Shown here: positions 34,159-45,927 of the stretch, piece by piece
Layout: the number at the start of each line of letters is the position of its first letter
Position numbering within the stretch: position 1 is the first letter of the stretch
Origin: Campanula takesimana
Taxonomy: Eukaryota; Streptophyta; Magnoliopsida; Asterales; Campanulaceae
NCBI GenBank assembly: GCA_026119855.1
Contig: JAOWBW010000561.1
Location: forward strand, 496,001 to 560,000
Reading direction: 5' to 3'
Length of the DNA: 64,000 nucleotides
The notes under the pieces: generated by a model
What the model saw: the letters and a program-made list of their open reading frames with translations, nothing else
Databases searched by the model: none
Told to the model about the DNA's origin: nothing
Program-made: the position numbers and the translations under genes

Positions 34159-37100
34159 GGATCATGAACATACTTCCGAAGCATAGAAACGTGAAAGGCA
34201 TTATGCAACCGGTCCAAAGATGGCGGTAACGCAAGTCGATACGCAAGAAGTCCAACCTTTCCCAAAATCTCAAACGTGCCAATAAACCTCGGAGCCAATT
34301 TACCCTTCTTCCCGAACCTTCGGATACCCACCTTCGGAGATACTTTCAAGAACACAAAATCACCGGTCTGAAAACTAAGATCTCGCCTTCGGTTATCTGC
34401 ATAGCTCTTATGTCGACTCTGGGCTGTTTTCAATCTATCCCGGATAACTCTAACCTTTTCAACTGAAACCTGAAGCAAATCAATACCCACAATCTTCGCT
34501 TCACCAACCTCATCCCAACAAATAGGCGATCTACATTTCCTCCCATACAAAGCCTCATACGGTGCCATCTCGATACTAGCCTGATAACTGTTGTTGTAAG
34601 AGAACTCCACTAACGGTAAATGTCTATCCCAAGAATCGGAAAAGTCTATCGAACAAGCTCGCAACATATCCTCAAGAATATGAATAGTCCTCTCAGATTG
34701 ACCGTCGGTCTGAGGATGAAAAGCTGTACTAAAACGCAAATCTGTACCCAAAGCTTCTTGAAATGCCTTCCAAAATCTAGAAGTAAACCTCGGGTCTCGA
34801 TCTGACACAATGCTAACCGGATCTCCATGCAATATAACGATCTCATCAATGTAAAGGGTCGCAAGCTTTTCCATCAAGTATCTGATGTCAATAGGCAAGA
34901 AATGGGCACTCTTGGTCAATCTATCCACTATTACCCAAACACTGTCATACTTCCTACGGGTACGAGGTAGTCCTGTAACGAAATCCATAGTCACATGCTC
35001 CCATTTCCACTCGGGAATCTCTAACGGCTGAAGTAGACCTGCGGGTCTCTGATGCTCGGCTTTGACCTGCTGACAAGTTAAACACTTCGAAACATACTCG
35101 GCTATTTCCCTCTTCATGTTATTCCACCAAAAATGTTGCTTCAGATTCTGATACATCTTCGTACTACCTGGATGAATAGTAGATCTCGATTTGTGACCCT
35201 CATCTAACACTTGCCTCTTTATCCCACCAACATCGGGTACGCACAAACGACCACGGAAAGTCAACACTCCACTCGAACTCAAAGAAAAATCCTCGAAGTT
35301 CTTTTTCTTCAATTTACCCATTACCTTCACCAACTCGGGGTCTTCTTTCTGAGCTTCCTTTATCCTCTGAATTAGGGTCGGAGACACCCTAATATTCGCA
35401 AAAATAGCCCCATGTCTCGATTCACGAGGAGACCAATCTCGAACATCCTCAAGCATTTTCCATTCCCGAACCATCATCGAAGACACATAAGATTTCCTAC
35501 TAATCGCATTGGCTACCACATTCGCCTTTCCCGGGTGATAAGAAATCGTACAATCATAATCCTTCAATAATTCCATCCATCGGCTTTGCCTATTATTCAA
35601 CTCTTTCTGGGAGAAAAGGTATTTCAAACTCTTGTGATCCGTAAAAATCTCAAACTTCGCCCCATAAAGGTAGTGCTTCCATTTGTGCAACGCAAATACT
35701 ATCGCGGCCAACTCCATATCATGAGTGGGATAATTCTGTTCACTAGGGGTCAACTTCCTTGAAGCATAAGCAATTACTTTCCCGCTCTGCATCAACACAC
35801 AACCCAAACCCTCTTTCGAAGCATCACTGTAAATTACTAAACCATCTCTTCCATTAGGCAAAGTCAAGATCGGTGCGGTAGTCAACCTCTGCTTCAATTC
35901 CTCGAATCTCTTGTCACATTTCTCAGTCCATACAAACGGGACATTCTTCCGGGTCAACTGAGTCATCGGAGTAGCAATCCTCGAAAACCCCTCAATAAAT
36001 CTTCTGTAATACCCGGCTAAACCCAGAAAGCTTCTAATCTCTGTCACTGATTCGGGTCTCTTCCAATCCACTATAGCTTCAATCTTTGAAGGATCCACAG
36101 AAATCCCATCTTTCGAAATCACATGGCCCAGAAAAGAAACCTTCTCGAGCCAAAATTCGCATTTACTGAACTTCGCAAATAATTTCTCTCTCGCAAGAAC
36201 GGATAAAACTGTCCTCAAGTGTTGCTCGTGCTCCTCTCGGGATTTAGAGTAGACGAGTATATCATCAATAAAAACCACCACGAACGAATCAAGATAAGTA
36301 TGGAAAACTTGGTTCATCAAATCCATAAACACTGCAGGCGCGTTAGTAAACCCAAACGGCATAACCAAGAACTTGTAATGACCATAGCGAGTGCGAAAGG
36401 CAGTCTTCGGAATATCCTCCGATCGAACCTTCAACTGATGGTACCCACTTCTCAAATCAAGTTTAGAGAAAACCACGGACCCTTGAAGCTGATCAAATAA
36501 ATCGTCAATATGAGGTAGAGGATACTTATTCTTCACCGTAACCTGATTCAACTTTCTGTAATCGATGCACAATCTCAACGAACCATCTTTCTTCCGCACG
36601 AACAAAATCGGTGCTCCCCACGGGGAAACACTAGGGCGGATAAACCCTCGATCAAGCAACTCTTGCAATTGAACCTTTAACTCCTTCAACTCTGCGGGAG
36701 CCAACCTATAAGGTGCTTTCGAAATTGGAGCCGTACCCGGCAAAAGGTTTATACAAAACTCAATCTCACGATCGGGAGGCATAAGATACTCGGAAGAGAA
36801 AACATCGGGAAACTCCCGAACTACCCGAACACTATCCAAACTAGTGGATTCCTTCCTAGTATCAAGAACACTAGCCAAATACCCCTCACAACCACTATGC
36901 AATAATTTTCTCGCTTTCATATAAGAAATTAAGCGAACCTTTCTACTCAGAGGACTAGCTTCAAACACAAATTTAGGCACATCGGGAATAGAAAAAGTAA
37001 CAGTTTTCTTACGGCAATCAACGGAAGCATGAAACTTGCTCAACCAATCCATACCCAAAATGACATCAAAGTCTTGGATAGGAAGAACTACCAAATCCGC

Positions 37101-38405
37101 ACAAAGGACACGACCACAAATAACCACATCACAAGCACGAAAGACTCGATCAGAAATCAAGCATTCTCCTATAGGGGTCGACATCTCTAGCACGTACGGT
37201 AAAGACTCGAATGCAGCATTTAACAGAGAAGCAAATTGCACAGAAATGTATGAATGAGATGATCCTGGATCTACTAACGCTCGTGCGCTCACACTAGATA
37301 TAGAAATAATACCTCCAATAACTGTAGGATCATCGGTCGCCTGTTGTTGATTCATGGCATAAACCTTCCCTTGAACTTTGGGCTTCCCAGCGGCATCCCT
37401 TTTCTGACCCTGATTAGTACCAACCTCTGACCCGGATGACTGAGCTCGGTACCTCGTGCAATCTCTCGCAAAGTGCCCCATTTCACCACAATTGGTACAC
37501 TTGCCTTGCTTTTTCCAACACTTATCCTCCGAATGGCCTACCCTCTGACAAAAGGTACAAGGCTTCTTATTCTGAATCCCCGTAGTAGTACCCGGATTCC
37601 TCGGTGTGGTTTGCCCCTTAAACTGAGATGATGCTCCTGGGTTACCTAGGTTGTCGGAACGGTATTGAGGTTGAGATTTAGCATGGATTCCCGGTTTACC
37701 CGTACCCACAACCTCGGTTTTCCTTTTGTGCTCCCTAATATCTTGCTCTATCAAGTAGGCTCGGTCTACCGCATCTTGGAAGGTCACAATACGTTGGGCA
37801 ATAAGTTGAGTACGGATGGAGGTCTTCAATCCCCGAATGAATCTCATAGCTTTTTGTTCCTCGGTCCTTACCAAATAATCACAATACCGGGCTAATTCTG
37901 TGAACTTAGCCGAGTACTGTGCTATAGACAACAAACCTTGCTCCAAGTTGAGTAGCTCGATCTCCTTTCGGTTTTGATCAACAACCGGAAGAAAATGCTC
38001 CTTGAACTTACGCACAAACAACTCCCACGCATACACCGTGTGAGTATCATCCCAACTAGCTTTGACACCTTTCCACCAATGCTCGGCGGCTCCCACAAGT
38101 TTGTAAGCCGCGAACCGGACCCTATCCTCATCCGTGCAACCAAATACCTCATAAATCTTCTCCATCGACTCAATCCACAACTCGGCTTTCCGAACATCGG
38201 GTTCCCCATTGAATTCAACCGGTTTCAACTTCAGAAATTGTTCCAATCCATAGCGGGGTGGTGCTTGTTCTACCCTCGGACCTTGATCATGTATGGCCTT
38301 CATGGCCGCCTCGAACATGCCTTGAAACATAGCATGTGCTTCTTCCCTTGTGTCATTCTGATTCTGTGCCCCACTAGTACCTCCTCTGTTTCTCCTTCCA
38401 GACAT
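34113..38405 (-). CDS. TekC gag-pol polyprotein, nearly full length
   Basis: A single frame of about 1430 codons; the likely start is MSGRRNRGG (ATG 38405), with an in-frame ATG six codons earlier. Counting from that upstream ATG: Gag core about 30-240; two knuckles at 289-322 (CTFCQRVGHSEDKC, CTNCGEMGHFARDC); protease ALVDPGSSHSYIS with Asp385; RT with VFSKLDLRSGYHQ, MPFGFTNAPAVF and FIDD at 718-721; RNase H with Asp867, Glu904, Asp929; integrase zinc finger His1078, His1084, Cys1114, Cys1117 and DDE core Asp1147, Asp1208, Glu1244. The RNase H end reads VVANAIS at 969-975 where TekA has VVADAIS, an Asp-to-Asn change at a usually conserved acidic position. A one-base deletion then cuts off the chromodomain tail. 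Gag, protease, RT and integrase could still be made. Confidence 0.92.
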   Translation of the reverse strand: MSGRRNRGGTSGAQNQNDTREEAHAMFQGMFEAAMKAIHDQGPRVEQAPPRYGLEQFLKLKPVEFNGEPDVRKAELWIESMEKIYEVFGCTDEDRVRFAAYKLVGAAEHWWKGVKASWDDTHTVYAWELFVRKFKEHFLPVVDQNRKEIELLNLEQGLLSIAQYSAKFTELARYCDYLVRTEEQKAMRFIRGLKTSIRTQLIAQRIVTFQDAVDRAYLIEQDIREHKRKTEVVGTGKPGIHAKSQPQYRSDNLGNPGASSQFKGQTTPRNPGTTTGIQNKKPCTFCQRVGHSEDKCWKKQGKCTNCGEMGHFARDCTRYRAQSSGSEVGTNQGQKRDAAGKPKVQGKVYAMNQQQATDDPTVIGGIISISSVSARALVDPGSSHSYISVQFASLLNAAFESLPYVLEMSTPIGECLISDRVFRACDVVICGRVLCADLVVLPIQDFDVILGMDWLSKFHASVDCRKKTVTFSIPDVPKFVFEASPLSRKVRLISYMKARKLLHSGCEGYLASVLDTRKESTSLDSVRVVREFPDVFSSEYLMPPDREIEFCINLLPGTAPISKAPYRLAPAELKELKVQLQELLDRGFIRPSVSPWGAPILFVRKKDGSLRLCIDYRKLNQVTVKNKYPLPHIDDLFDQLQGSVVFSKLDLRSGYHQLKVRSEDIPKTAFRTRYGHYKFLVMPFGFTNAPAVFMDLMNQVFHTYLDSFVVVFIDDILVYSKSREEHEQHLRTVLSVLAREKLFAKFSKCEFWLEKVSFLGHVISKDGISVDPSKIEAIVDWKRPESVTEIRSFLGLAGYYRRFIEGFSRIATPMTQLTRKNVPFVWTEKCDKRFEELKQRLTTAPILTLPNGRDGLVIYSDASKEGLGCVLMQSGKVIAYASRKLTPSEQNYPTHDMELAAIVFALHKWKHYLYGAKFEIFTDHKSLKYLFSQKELNNRQSRWMELLKDYDCTISYHPGKANVVANAISRKSYVSSMMVREWKMLEDVRDWSPRESRHGAIFANIRVSPTLIQRIKEAQKEDPELVKVMGKLKKKNFEDFSLSSSGVLTFRGRLCVPDVGGIKRQVLDEGHKSRSTIHPGSTKMYQNLKQHFWWNNMKREIAEYVSKCLTCQQVKAEHQRPAGLLQPLEIPEWKWEHVTMDFVTGLPRTRRKYDSVWVIVDRLTKSAHFLPIDIRYLMEKLATLYIDEIVILHGDPVSIVSDRDPRFTSRFWKAFQEALGTDLRFSTAFHPQTDGQSERTIHILEDMLRACSIDFSDSWDRHLPLVEFSYNNSYQASIEMAPYEALYGRKCRSPICWDEVGEAKIVGIDLLQVSVEKVRVIRDRLKTAQSRHKSYADNRRRDLSFQTGDFVFLKVSPKVGIRRFGKKGKLAPRFIGTFEILGKVGLLAYRLALPPSLDRLHNAFHVSMLRKYVHDPCHVYRGYRRILSPI

Positions 38406-38510
38406 TGCGATAATTACCTGCATAAGACATCAACCGTTAATCACTCCGCACACTACTACCCTCCTAGGTCATACTAGTCCACCTAGACTTATACTTAAAG
38501 CTAAACCATA

Positions 38511-38522
38511 GCTCTGATACCA
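38511..38522 (-). other. TekC primer binding site
   Basis: TGGTATCAGAGC on the minus strand, two bases from the LTR, as in TekB; initiator tRNA-Met type. Confidence 0.92.
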
Positions 38523-38524
38523 AC

Positions 38525-40613
38525 TGTCGCGACCCCGAACCCCGCGGGCCCGAGATCGCGAGCTGGACGTCGACTTAAATAATAAACTCTAAAATAATGG
38601 AGATAAAAATTTCCTTTTATACCCAAAAGATGATAACACAAGGTTTTGTAAATCAATTTGAACAACAAGGTAAAACTAGTATAAACTCCATAAGCTTATA
38701 CACCAAAGTTACAAAATACACAAATCCTAGTGACATCAATGTTTGGTACAAATATCCCCAAAAGGTTACACATTGATATAATGTAAACCAACCTGTAACA
38801 ACTTTCCCCAAAAGAATGTATCCACACTCGACGTCCTCTTTCTCGTGATCAGCGAGACTAATCCTTAGCACCTGGGGGGGGTTAAGGAAAAATAAAGATA
38901 AAAGGAAGGGGGTGAGATAAATCTCAATAAGTTACTAATGCAACTACATGACATGCTATGATGCAATATACAATAATAAATCATATCTAGCACATAGCAT
39001 TTATCACATAACAGAATAGCAGCGGAAATAAATACATAACAAAGGATATTAGCCAAGGTTTCCAAACTGGTACATCCAAATAAAGGATCGCTGCGCAGCT
39101 TCAATAATCAACAAATCACATCTTCATAATAGCATGAAAGCCGAAGAGAAACCCCTGGTACCGGAACCAATAACCATAAGAGTGTCACAAAGGACAAGAG
39201 CCATGCCACAAAGTCATGCTCGGTAGCTAGATACATTCACAAAGGAAGCTAACTTGTCTTTTCCAAGGCCATTCTGGAAAAGGGGTAAAGAAAGGGCAAA
39301 CAATGGTTAACATTATAATGGACTTGGCTTTGCCATTATAATCTTTCCCATCGCCCGATGCAACAAATATGCCAGCTGGGCTTCCAAATAATGCTAAGTA
39401 ATAATATATTAGCACGATAAACAACAAAGGATTCCAAAGTAGGGAATCATACCAAATGATCAACACAAAGATAAGTCAACCAACAATACCTCAATAAGAG
39501 GTTCCAAAATCCCAATTAACACTTAATTGATTCAAACACAAACTTGATCACAAAGGACCCAATTCTATCACTAGAGTGTACTACAATGTTCACTAAGGTC
39601 AACTAGAAGGACACCAAGACTTAGACCAAAACGCATTCTTCAATCACACAAAATAACAAATGAAAACTTTCAGATGTTCTGTGCGGCCGCCCACTCGAGC
39701 CTGTGCGGTCGCCCAAAAAGCCATCAAACAAGAACAAAACCTTTCAAATAGATGTGCGGTCGCCCTACAATTTTTGGGCGGTCGCACAATCCTCTGGTCT
39801 GCCAGAAATCGGGAGAGAAGAACTGGGTTCTTCCATTTTTCAACCCAAACCAAAACTCAACCAAAATCCAACACTCTTAACTAGCATATTAATGAACTAA
39901 AACAACTTATAGGTCTAAAGGACTCATATAGCCACATTTAACAACCAAAATCAAGATTCAAATCCAACCTTCATAAAATCACCATTTTTGACCCAAAACT
40001 CAAATAAATTCCAAATAAATTCGAAACTCAACCAAACTTCAAATATAACAACTCAAGCATTATATAAGCATGATATGAACATTTTAGCATAAAAATGGGG
40101 GAAAAGCAACTTACTTGAAAATAATGAAAGTTGACGGAATTCGAATATTTTTTGATTCTACGCGATCCTATCGACGATCTAAACACATTTCAAGTTTTAA
40201 GAAATGAGAGATTATGAGAGGAAGAGGAAGAAAATGAAGAGAGAAGTGAGAGAGGAATTTTTACCTTTTTTGGATAGAGAGAGAGAGAGCATGCTGGGTG
40301 ATGATGAGGGTGAAGGGGAAGAGTGAGGGAGAAAAGAAGGAGTAGGGAGGGAGTAGGGGAAATGATTTAAAGAATTTACACTTAGGCCCCCTCCTCTACA
40401 CTACACACAAATACTTGCACTCCCTACAACAATTAAGACCCAACAAAACAATACAACACTAACCCAAATAAAATGCTAGGTACAATTATTATGAAACATA
40501 AAATGCACACATAATATTTAAATAATTAATAATTTAAATAAATAGATAGGCAAATAAATAAATAATAATTATTTATTACTAATAAAATAGAGCCTAGCTT
40601 TCGGGTCGTGACA
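38525..40613 (-). repeat. TekC 5' LTR
   Basis: 2089 bp, nearly identical to 31810-33899. Hairpin 39301-39353; GC boxes 39681, 39703, 39754, 39775; mini-exon 40115-40178 with an acceptor-like ATGTTTAG/GTGTTTAG upstream and GTAAGTTGC downstream on the minus strand. Confidence 0.92.
39681..39788 (-). promoter_or_regulatory. Four-box GC array in TekC LTR
   Basis: Plus-strand reading: GTGCGGCCGCCCA (39681), GTGCGGTCGCCCA (39703), GTGCGGTCGCCCT (39754) and the inverted TGGGCGGTCGCAC (39775). Spacing 22, 51, 21. The other LTR is the same except for one C-to-T change in box 3 (33041). Confidence 0.5.
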
Positions 40614-40905
40614 CAAAACACTCCCTCAAATGCCCGATGCAATTTGAAAGGGAAAAACATATCTTAACACAAAACACTCCCTCAAATGCCCGATGCAATT
40701 TGAAAGGGAAAAACACATATTTTCACAAAACACACCCTCAAGTGCCCGACGCGACTTGAAAGGGGAAAATCACACATTTTCACAAAACACACCCTCAAGT
40801 GCCCGGTGCGACTTGAAAGGGGAAAAACACATATTTTTACAGAACATACCCTCAAGTGCCCGACGCGACTTGAAAGGGGGACAAAACATTCATTTTTCAA
40901 AAGTA
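40614..40905. repeat. TatB tandem array 2, remaining units
   Basis: Five units of about 57-60 bp: CACWCCCTCAARTGCCC, GAYGCRAYTTGAAAGGG and an A-rich spacer. Later units diverge (GCGACTTGAAAGGGG). Confidence 0.82.
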
Positions 40906-41861
40906 TGGTGCTAAAATGGAAAATTTTAAAAGTGCTCATTCCTCAAGGCAAATCTTTTAACGAAGCATGCCAGTCAAATTTTTATTTTAACTTAACCGCT
41001 AGGTTTGTTACGCATAAAGTCCTTTGTAGCTTTGTCCATTTCTTAGGAGCGATCGGGAGTGGAGAACCCTTTTATCGTCGATGTTGGGGTAGCCCCATGT
41101 CCTTGTAATCATCAATGTTGGGGTAGCCCCATGTCCTTATTGGCTTCGGTGGCGGCATAGCCCCATGTTTTCGACCGGCGTAACCCTAATGTCATCGTTT
41201 GACGGTTAGGAACCCATCCCTTTTTCATGACGCACCCTTTCTTTTGCCTAGGCCGCCCTTACGGGTTTTCAACCTAGCGGGCTACTTTTTTGCGTCTTTC
41301 ATGGCACACCCTGTTTTTTGCCTAGGCCGCCCTTGCGGGTTTTCAACCTAGCGGGCTACTTTTTTGGTGCCTTTCTTTCTATTTTTATCTTTCTTTTATG
41401 AGTGATCCAACCGACTTGACAGGACGGGGACTTAATATGTCCTTTTGGGGGAAACATGCAAGGGCCTTTATTTAGGCGGGAGAGACTCCCTTTATATTGG
41501 TGAACAATGTATCACGAAACGGGAGGAAGCCCTTGCTTGACAGAATACAATTGTTTAGCTCTTTCCTAAGATGTAGAGAAGAAGACTTGTTGAGACATTT
41601 GAAATCAGCCTTAGTCAATATCATCAAAATGATTGCTTGAACGGACCATGTTCATTATTAAGTCAGGGTTATAACAAGCAATTGGCCTTGACATGTATAA
41701 ATGCTGTGATCAATTGAGATTAAGATTCGATCAATGGAAAGATCAAAATGTGTTTAGGAGAGATTGGTCATTATCTGGGAAATTGCTCATTGATAGGACC
41801 AAGGGAAGAGAACCGGGTCATTTTGGGAGGACCGAGGTTTGATGGATTCATTTCATGCTAT

Positions 41862-41923
41862 GACCGGACCCGAAGGTTGCCTACGTTCCCCTCAGTTTGA
41901 GGAGCTCAGGTCACCGTAGTTCG
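41862..41923 (-). other. Shared stem-loop candidate in TatB interior
   Basis: Nested complementarity: outer CTACG with CGTAG, inner CCCCTC with GAGGAG, in a context also present at 52490-52562 and 61708-61770. The strand is given as that of the element; a structure of this kind could form on either. Confidence 0.5.
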
Positions 41924-44018
41924 TCCTTGAGGCCGTCTTTTGCTGAAGTTGACTTTCTTTTGATGTCGTCTCGGAGGACGTTGTTGCTCGCTTCCGCTTT
42001 GCGGTGAACTCCTTGGGATAGACCTCTTGGGGTAAACCTTCTTTGGTGTGAACTCCTCTAGAGGAAAACTTTCTTTTTGCCATTTTCTTTCCTTCTTTCC
42101 ACACATTCATTTCCTTTCTCTCTTCTCCCTTTTTTTTTTTTTTTGACACAAACATTAACACCAACTTGCTATATTGGGCATTAGTTCTCTTGCAGCCCCT
42201 TATCAAGTCTAGCTTCGATTTCGAAGATCTGGGAAGCCTTTTGCTTGGTTGCACACGTGCGATCACGGTTGAATCTTGGCGGTTGAGCAACAACGTCCTC
42301 ACCTTTTCACTGTCTCGGGATGCCTTCGATGTGCATCAGGAGTTTGTTTCAGAAAGGTGTATTGGGTTGTGTATCGGGGAAGTGTATGAGGGAATTGTAT
42401 GAGGGAAGACTTGCCATAAATGGTTTCTTCATGGCCAATTGATCACAATATTTATTCACATCAAGATTAATTGTTTTCCTTTAGCATTTTTCGTCCGTTC
42501 GTCCTTAATGAGTCGTCATTGACTAGTATGTTTAGAAGTCAATTCATCATTTTAGGGACTTAGCAATCAATTGGTCATAACAAGCAAGGCAATTTCAAGA
42601 GTAAATGTGTATTGCGAATAATGTCTCATGTCTAGAGAGAAGAGAATGAAAATAGCTCTTTTATTGAGAGAACTTTATACACACATGTCCAAGTGTGGAC
42701 CTTTGCAAAAATAAAAAGACACAGTCCGGGACAGACTTTGATGAAAGTCTAGATCCTACGAGGCTGGAAGACTCATCATTTTTTTTTAGGGATGGGCTCC
42801 TATAAAGTGCGATGGTCCGTTTTCTTCCTCAATTGTTGGAGGGGTTGTCGGCGGCACATTACATGTCTTCCACGGGGAACTCGGGTTCCGTGTCATCGGG
42901 AAAGACGTCGCGAGGTCTCCACTTGGCTTGGCATTGTAATCGCCGGACTCATCTTTGGCCATCTTCTTTTGGTGGCTCCCTTTTAAGGGGCGTAACCTCG
43001 CGCATGGTATTCGGCGAGGGTACGGATCTCCATTTGATGTATCCGACTTTGGGCCTCCGAGGCATGTCCTCTTCTCATGGACGGTGTCCCAATCCTGCTC
43101 TCAGACGCCATTTCGAATGTGGGCTCCTTGGTTGATGTTTTCGGTTGACAAGACCGCAAAGGATTTTAGCATTTTAAACCTCAAGGTGAAATTATAACCA
43201 TGATTTGAGAGAAACGCCTCATTAGCGGATTAGCCTTTTGGAAAAGAGTTGACCTCTTATTTTAAGAAAACTTGATTTCCAATTTTTTGAATGAGGATTG
43301 ACATACGCATTTTTCTATTTGAGTAAAAGACTCACACATTCCCCCTTTTTTTTCTTTTTTTTTTCATAAGGATTGACACGCACATTTCATTTGAGTAACA
43401 GACTCACACATTCAAATGGGTTTAACGAAGAGACGAACATGACTTAAGTTGGCCTAATTCAAACGGGCTTCTGGGAAGAGGTGAGTGATTGACTCACTTT
43501 CCAAACGGACTTCCTAGGGTGATGGAGAGCGGCCCTAAGGGACCTAACGTAAAGGTTACAGGGACAAGGAGCCTCCTTGGCTTGTCGGGATATAGTGAGG
43601 ATAACATGGGACAAAACCTTACTGGCTTGGGACCAGATGGTACTCACACTAGTTCGAGCCATCAAGGCGATCGGAGCAACTGAGATGTTCATCACATGGA
43701 GGTGCAAACTGAGGAGGCTAATGCTTGACCAAGGTATATTACCATGTGGTTCCATGAAAGCAAAACTCGAAGGGGTCATGGTCACGCGACGACACTGACA
43801 GGAATGAAATGGCATGAGGGGCGCAGAATTGGTCATCATGTGACGGCCCAAGGAAAGGGAGGGAGTTACCCTAAGCACCTTTTGTTTCTTTTCTTTAACA
43901 GATGCTTTGGAGGATAACAGGGATCCATCCAAAGACTTGACTAACTTCCTAGGGAACTATGTCTAGGGGTTTAATGGGGACCTAGAGGACAACACCTAGG
44001 GGTTTAACGGAAGTTTCA

Positions 44019-44200
44019 GCGGGGATCACAACGGGGGGGGGGGGGATCACAACAGGATCACAACGGGATCACAATGGGGATCACAACGGGGATCACAACG
44101 GGGATCACAACGGGATCACAACAGAGATCACAACGGGATCACAACGGGGTCACAACGGGATCACAATGGGGATCACAATAGGATCACAATGGGGAGAACA
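44019..44200. repeat. GGGATCACAAC minisatellite with a 13-G run
   Basis: About 14 tandem copies of an 11-13-bp unit (GGGATCACAACG and variants). Near the left end an uninterrupted run of 13 G lies at about 44033-44045. Confidence 0.85.
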
Positions 44201-44404
44201 ACGGGAACCTTAGAAGGATAGCGGGGATCCATCCAAAGGCTTAACGAAACGCCTTTATGGAAGTCTTGGAGGATAACGGGGATCCGTCCAAAGACTTAAC
44301 GAAATGACGCTCATTAACGCAAGAAGGCAATGCGTCAAGGCCAAGAAGCAAAAACGGAGCAAAGTCATGCAATGTGCAATTATTTATTCATCCAAGTTTT
44401 CTTA

Positions 44405-45908
44405 AAAAGCATTTTTATTCCTAAATGGTTGGAAAATATTTTTTTTTTTTTTTTCGCAACTACTCTAATTCCTATATCAGTGGAGGCCATCACTACGCCT
44501 ATAGACCCCTCGTTTTTCACCTATCTTGCACACTCCCAAGGATGGACTGTCCCGGGCGAGGGTCCTATAGGGCAAGCGGCTTCCACCGACCAAAAGAGAT
44601 GAACCTAGGGTCTAGTGCATCGCAAGATTCCCAATGGGTGAGCCATTCCAATAATGATTAAGCCCCGGTTAAGATCGAGATTCGTCTTAGGGACTTAAGG
44701 GACTTCCGGTATAACCTTATCTTTGATGAGGGCCCTCGAATCTTATGCAAGGGCTTAAGGATGATTAGTATGAACCATTCATTAGGGCTTGACAACACAG
44801 TGTCACCCTATCCTTAATACATGACTTAGGTTAATTACGGTCAAGATTAACGCATAAGTCAAGGACCGGGTCAAAGTTGACCATGGTCACACTTGCTTTC
44901 ACAAGGAGTCGTGACTCGGGCATTAACTTGGCCATAATTAATCTCAGACACGTATTAGGGATGTGGTAACGTGAGCTAGACCAAAAACCAACCAAAGTCT
45001 CAGTATTTGTGTGTCACGGACAAGTGTGGTTGACTCAGCTCGGAAAGGGAGGTGGAATGGACCCCTACGCACTAGAAGGGCACAAGAGCACAAATCAAGA
45101 TGCATCGTAGCATCCATCCCGGGTTTAAAGGGCATTTGGAGTGTGCAAGGTTAAGTGCGCGTAGTATGAAGCCATTCTATGTTCTGTTTTGAGTTAAAAT
45201 AGAAATTTTCGATTCGTTTTAACATCATGAGCAATGTATAATCAACATATGAACAAGCATGAATAAGCATAATCGACAAAAATGACACAAGCAATCAAGC
45301 AAGAATCATATGAACAAACAAAGCCAAAACTTGTACATACAACAAATTGTGCACAACCAAAGGTCCTTTGAAATCAAGACTTCACAAGAAACAATCCTTT
45401 TAAAACCATTTATAAAACAAGTTGTGCACAACAAAAGGATTCAAACTTTTTTACAAAATGGGTTATGCACAAGGAGGCTTTAAAACCCCAAATTTATGTC
45501 CAAAAAGACTTGTGCATAACCAAGCTTTAAAAACCAAGTTTTGGCTAGAAAAGAAAAGGTAATGTGCACAAACAAATCTGTAAATTTGGAACCTGGATAA
45601 GCAGAAGCAAAAGGGACACAGAATGTTTATGCCCTGCACAAAATTGTCAAATTTTCAAACATTCTGTTCCCTGCCCAACACAGCCGTACGGCTATAGCAT
45701 CCTGGCTATTATTTTTTGCAGTTTTTTAACTTCTGATCGTCAAGCCCCAGTTTATTGCACATCCAGAACAGTTTTCACTCCGGAAGATTCAAACAGAAAC
45801 TCAGCACACACAAAACAAACACAAAAGTTAACGAAAATGGGGGATGGGAGTTTGACCCACACAAAAGTGTCCTCAAAGCTTCTAAAAAGAAGTTTGCAAA
45901 CACTTTAC
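44405..45908 (-). other. TatB 5' leader, partly shared with TatC
   Basis: Non-coding. 44410-44600 resembles the TatC leader at about 60545-60730: both contain ATCAGTGGAGG, CCCCTCGTTTTTCACCT and GGGCGAGGGTC in the same order. A CCGTACGG palindrome (AGCCGTACGGCT) lies at 45682-45693. No gene seen. Confidence 0.65.
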
Positions 45909-45926
45909 TCCCCAGCGGAGTCGCCA
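45909..45926 (-). other. TatB primer binding site
   Basis: TGGCGACTCCGCTGGGGA on the minus strand, one base from the LTR; the Tat-type site. Confidence 0.82.
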
Positions 45927-45927
45927 C

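Larger units (their letters stand above)
31810..40613 (-). mobile_element. TekC: near-complete Tekay-type Ty3 element
   Basis: 8.8 kb on the minus strand: 5' LTR 38525-40613, primer site 38511-38522, gag-pol 34113-38405, polypurine tract 33900-33912, 3' LTR 31810-33899. Target duplication CAAAA on both sides (31805-31809, 40614-40618). The LTRs are close to identical by eye. It is the most intact element here, with one frameshift near the end of pol and one suspicious RNase H change. Confidence 0.93.
40906..44404 (-). other. TatB non-coding interior
   Basis: No coding similarity on either strand. Contents: a doubled GATGTTGGGGTAGCCCC (about 41080 and 41114); a doubled block around TGCCTAGGCCGCCCTT and CTAGCGGGCTACTTTTTTG (about 41220-41300 and 41300-41370); a stem-loop candidate (41862-41923) shared with TatC; a T-run (42128-42145); a GGGATCACAAC minisatellite (44019-44200); repeated CTAGGGGTTTAA phrases (43964, 43997). 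A 157-codon minus frame at 43459-43932 has no recognisable motif. Confidence 0.65.

Noticed and set aside
43459..43932. 157-codon minus-strand frame in TatB
   Set aside because: No recognisable domain, low-complexity surroundings, no conserved counterpart in TatA or TatC; probably chance.
44330..44661. Overlapping plus-strand frames starting around the T-run at 44440
   Set aside because: They run through a homopolymer and through the leader block shared with TatC, where frames are not conserved.
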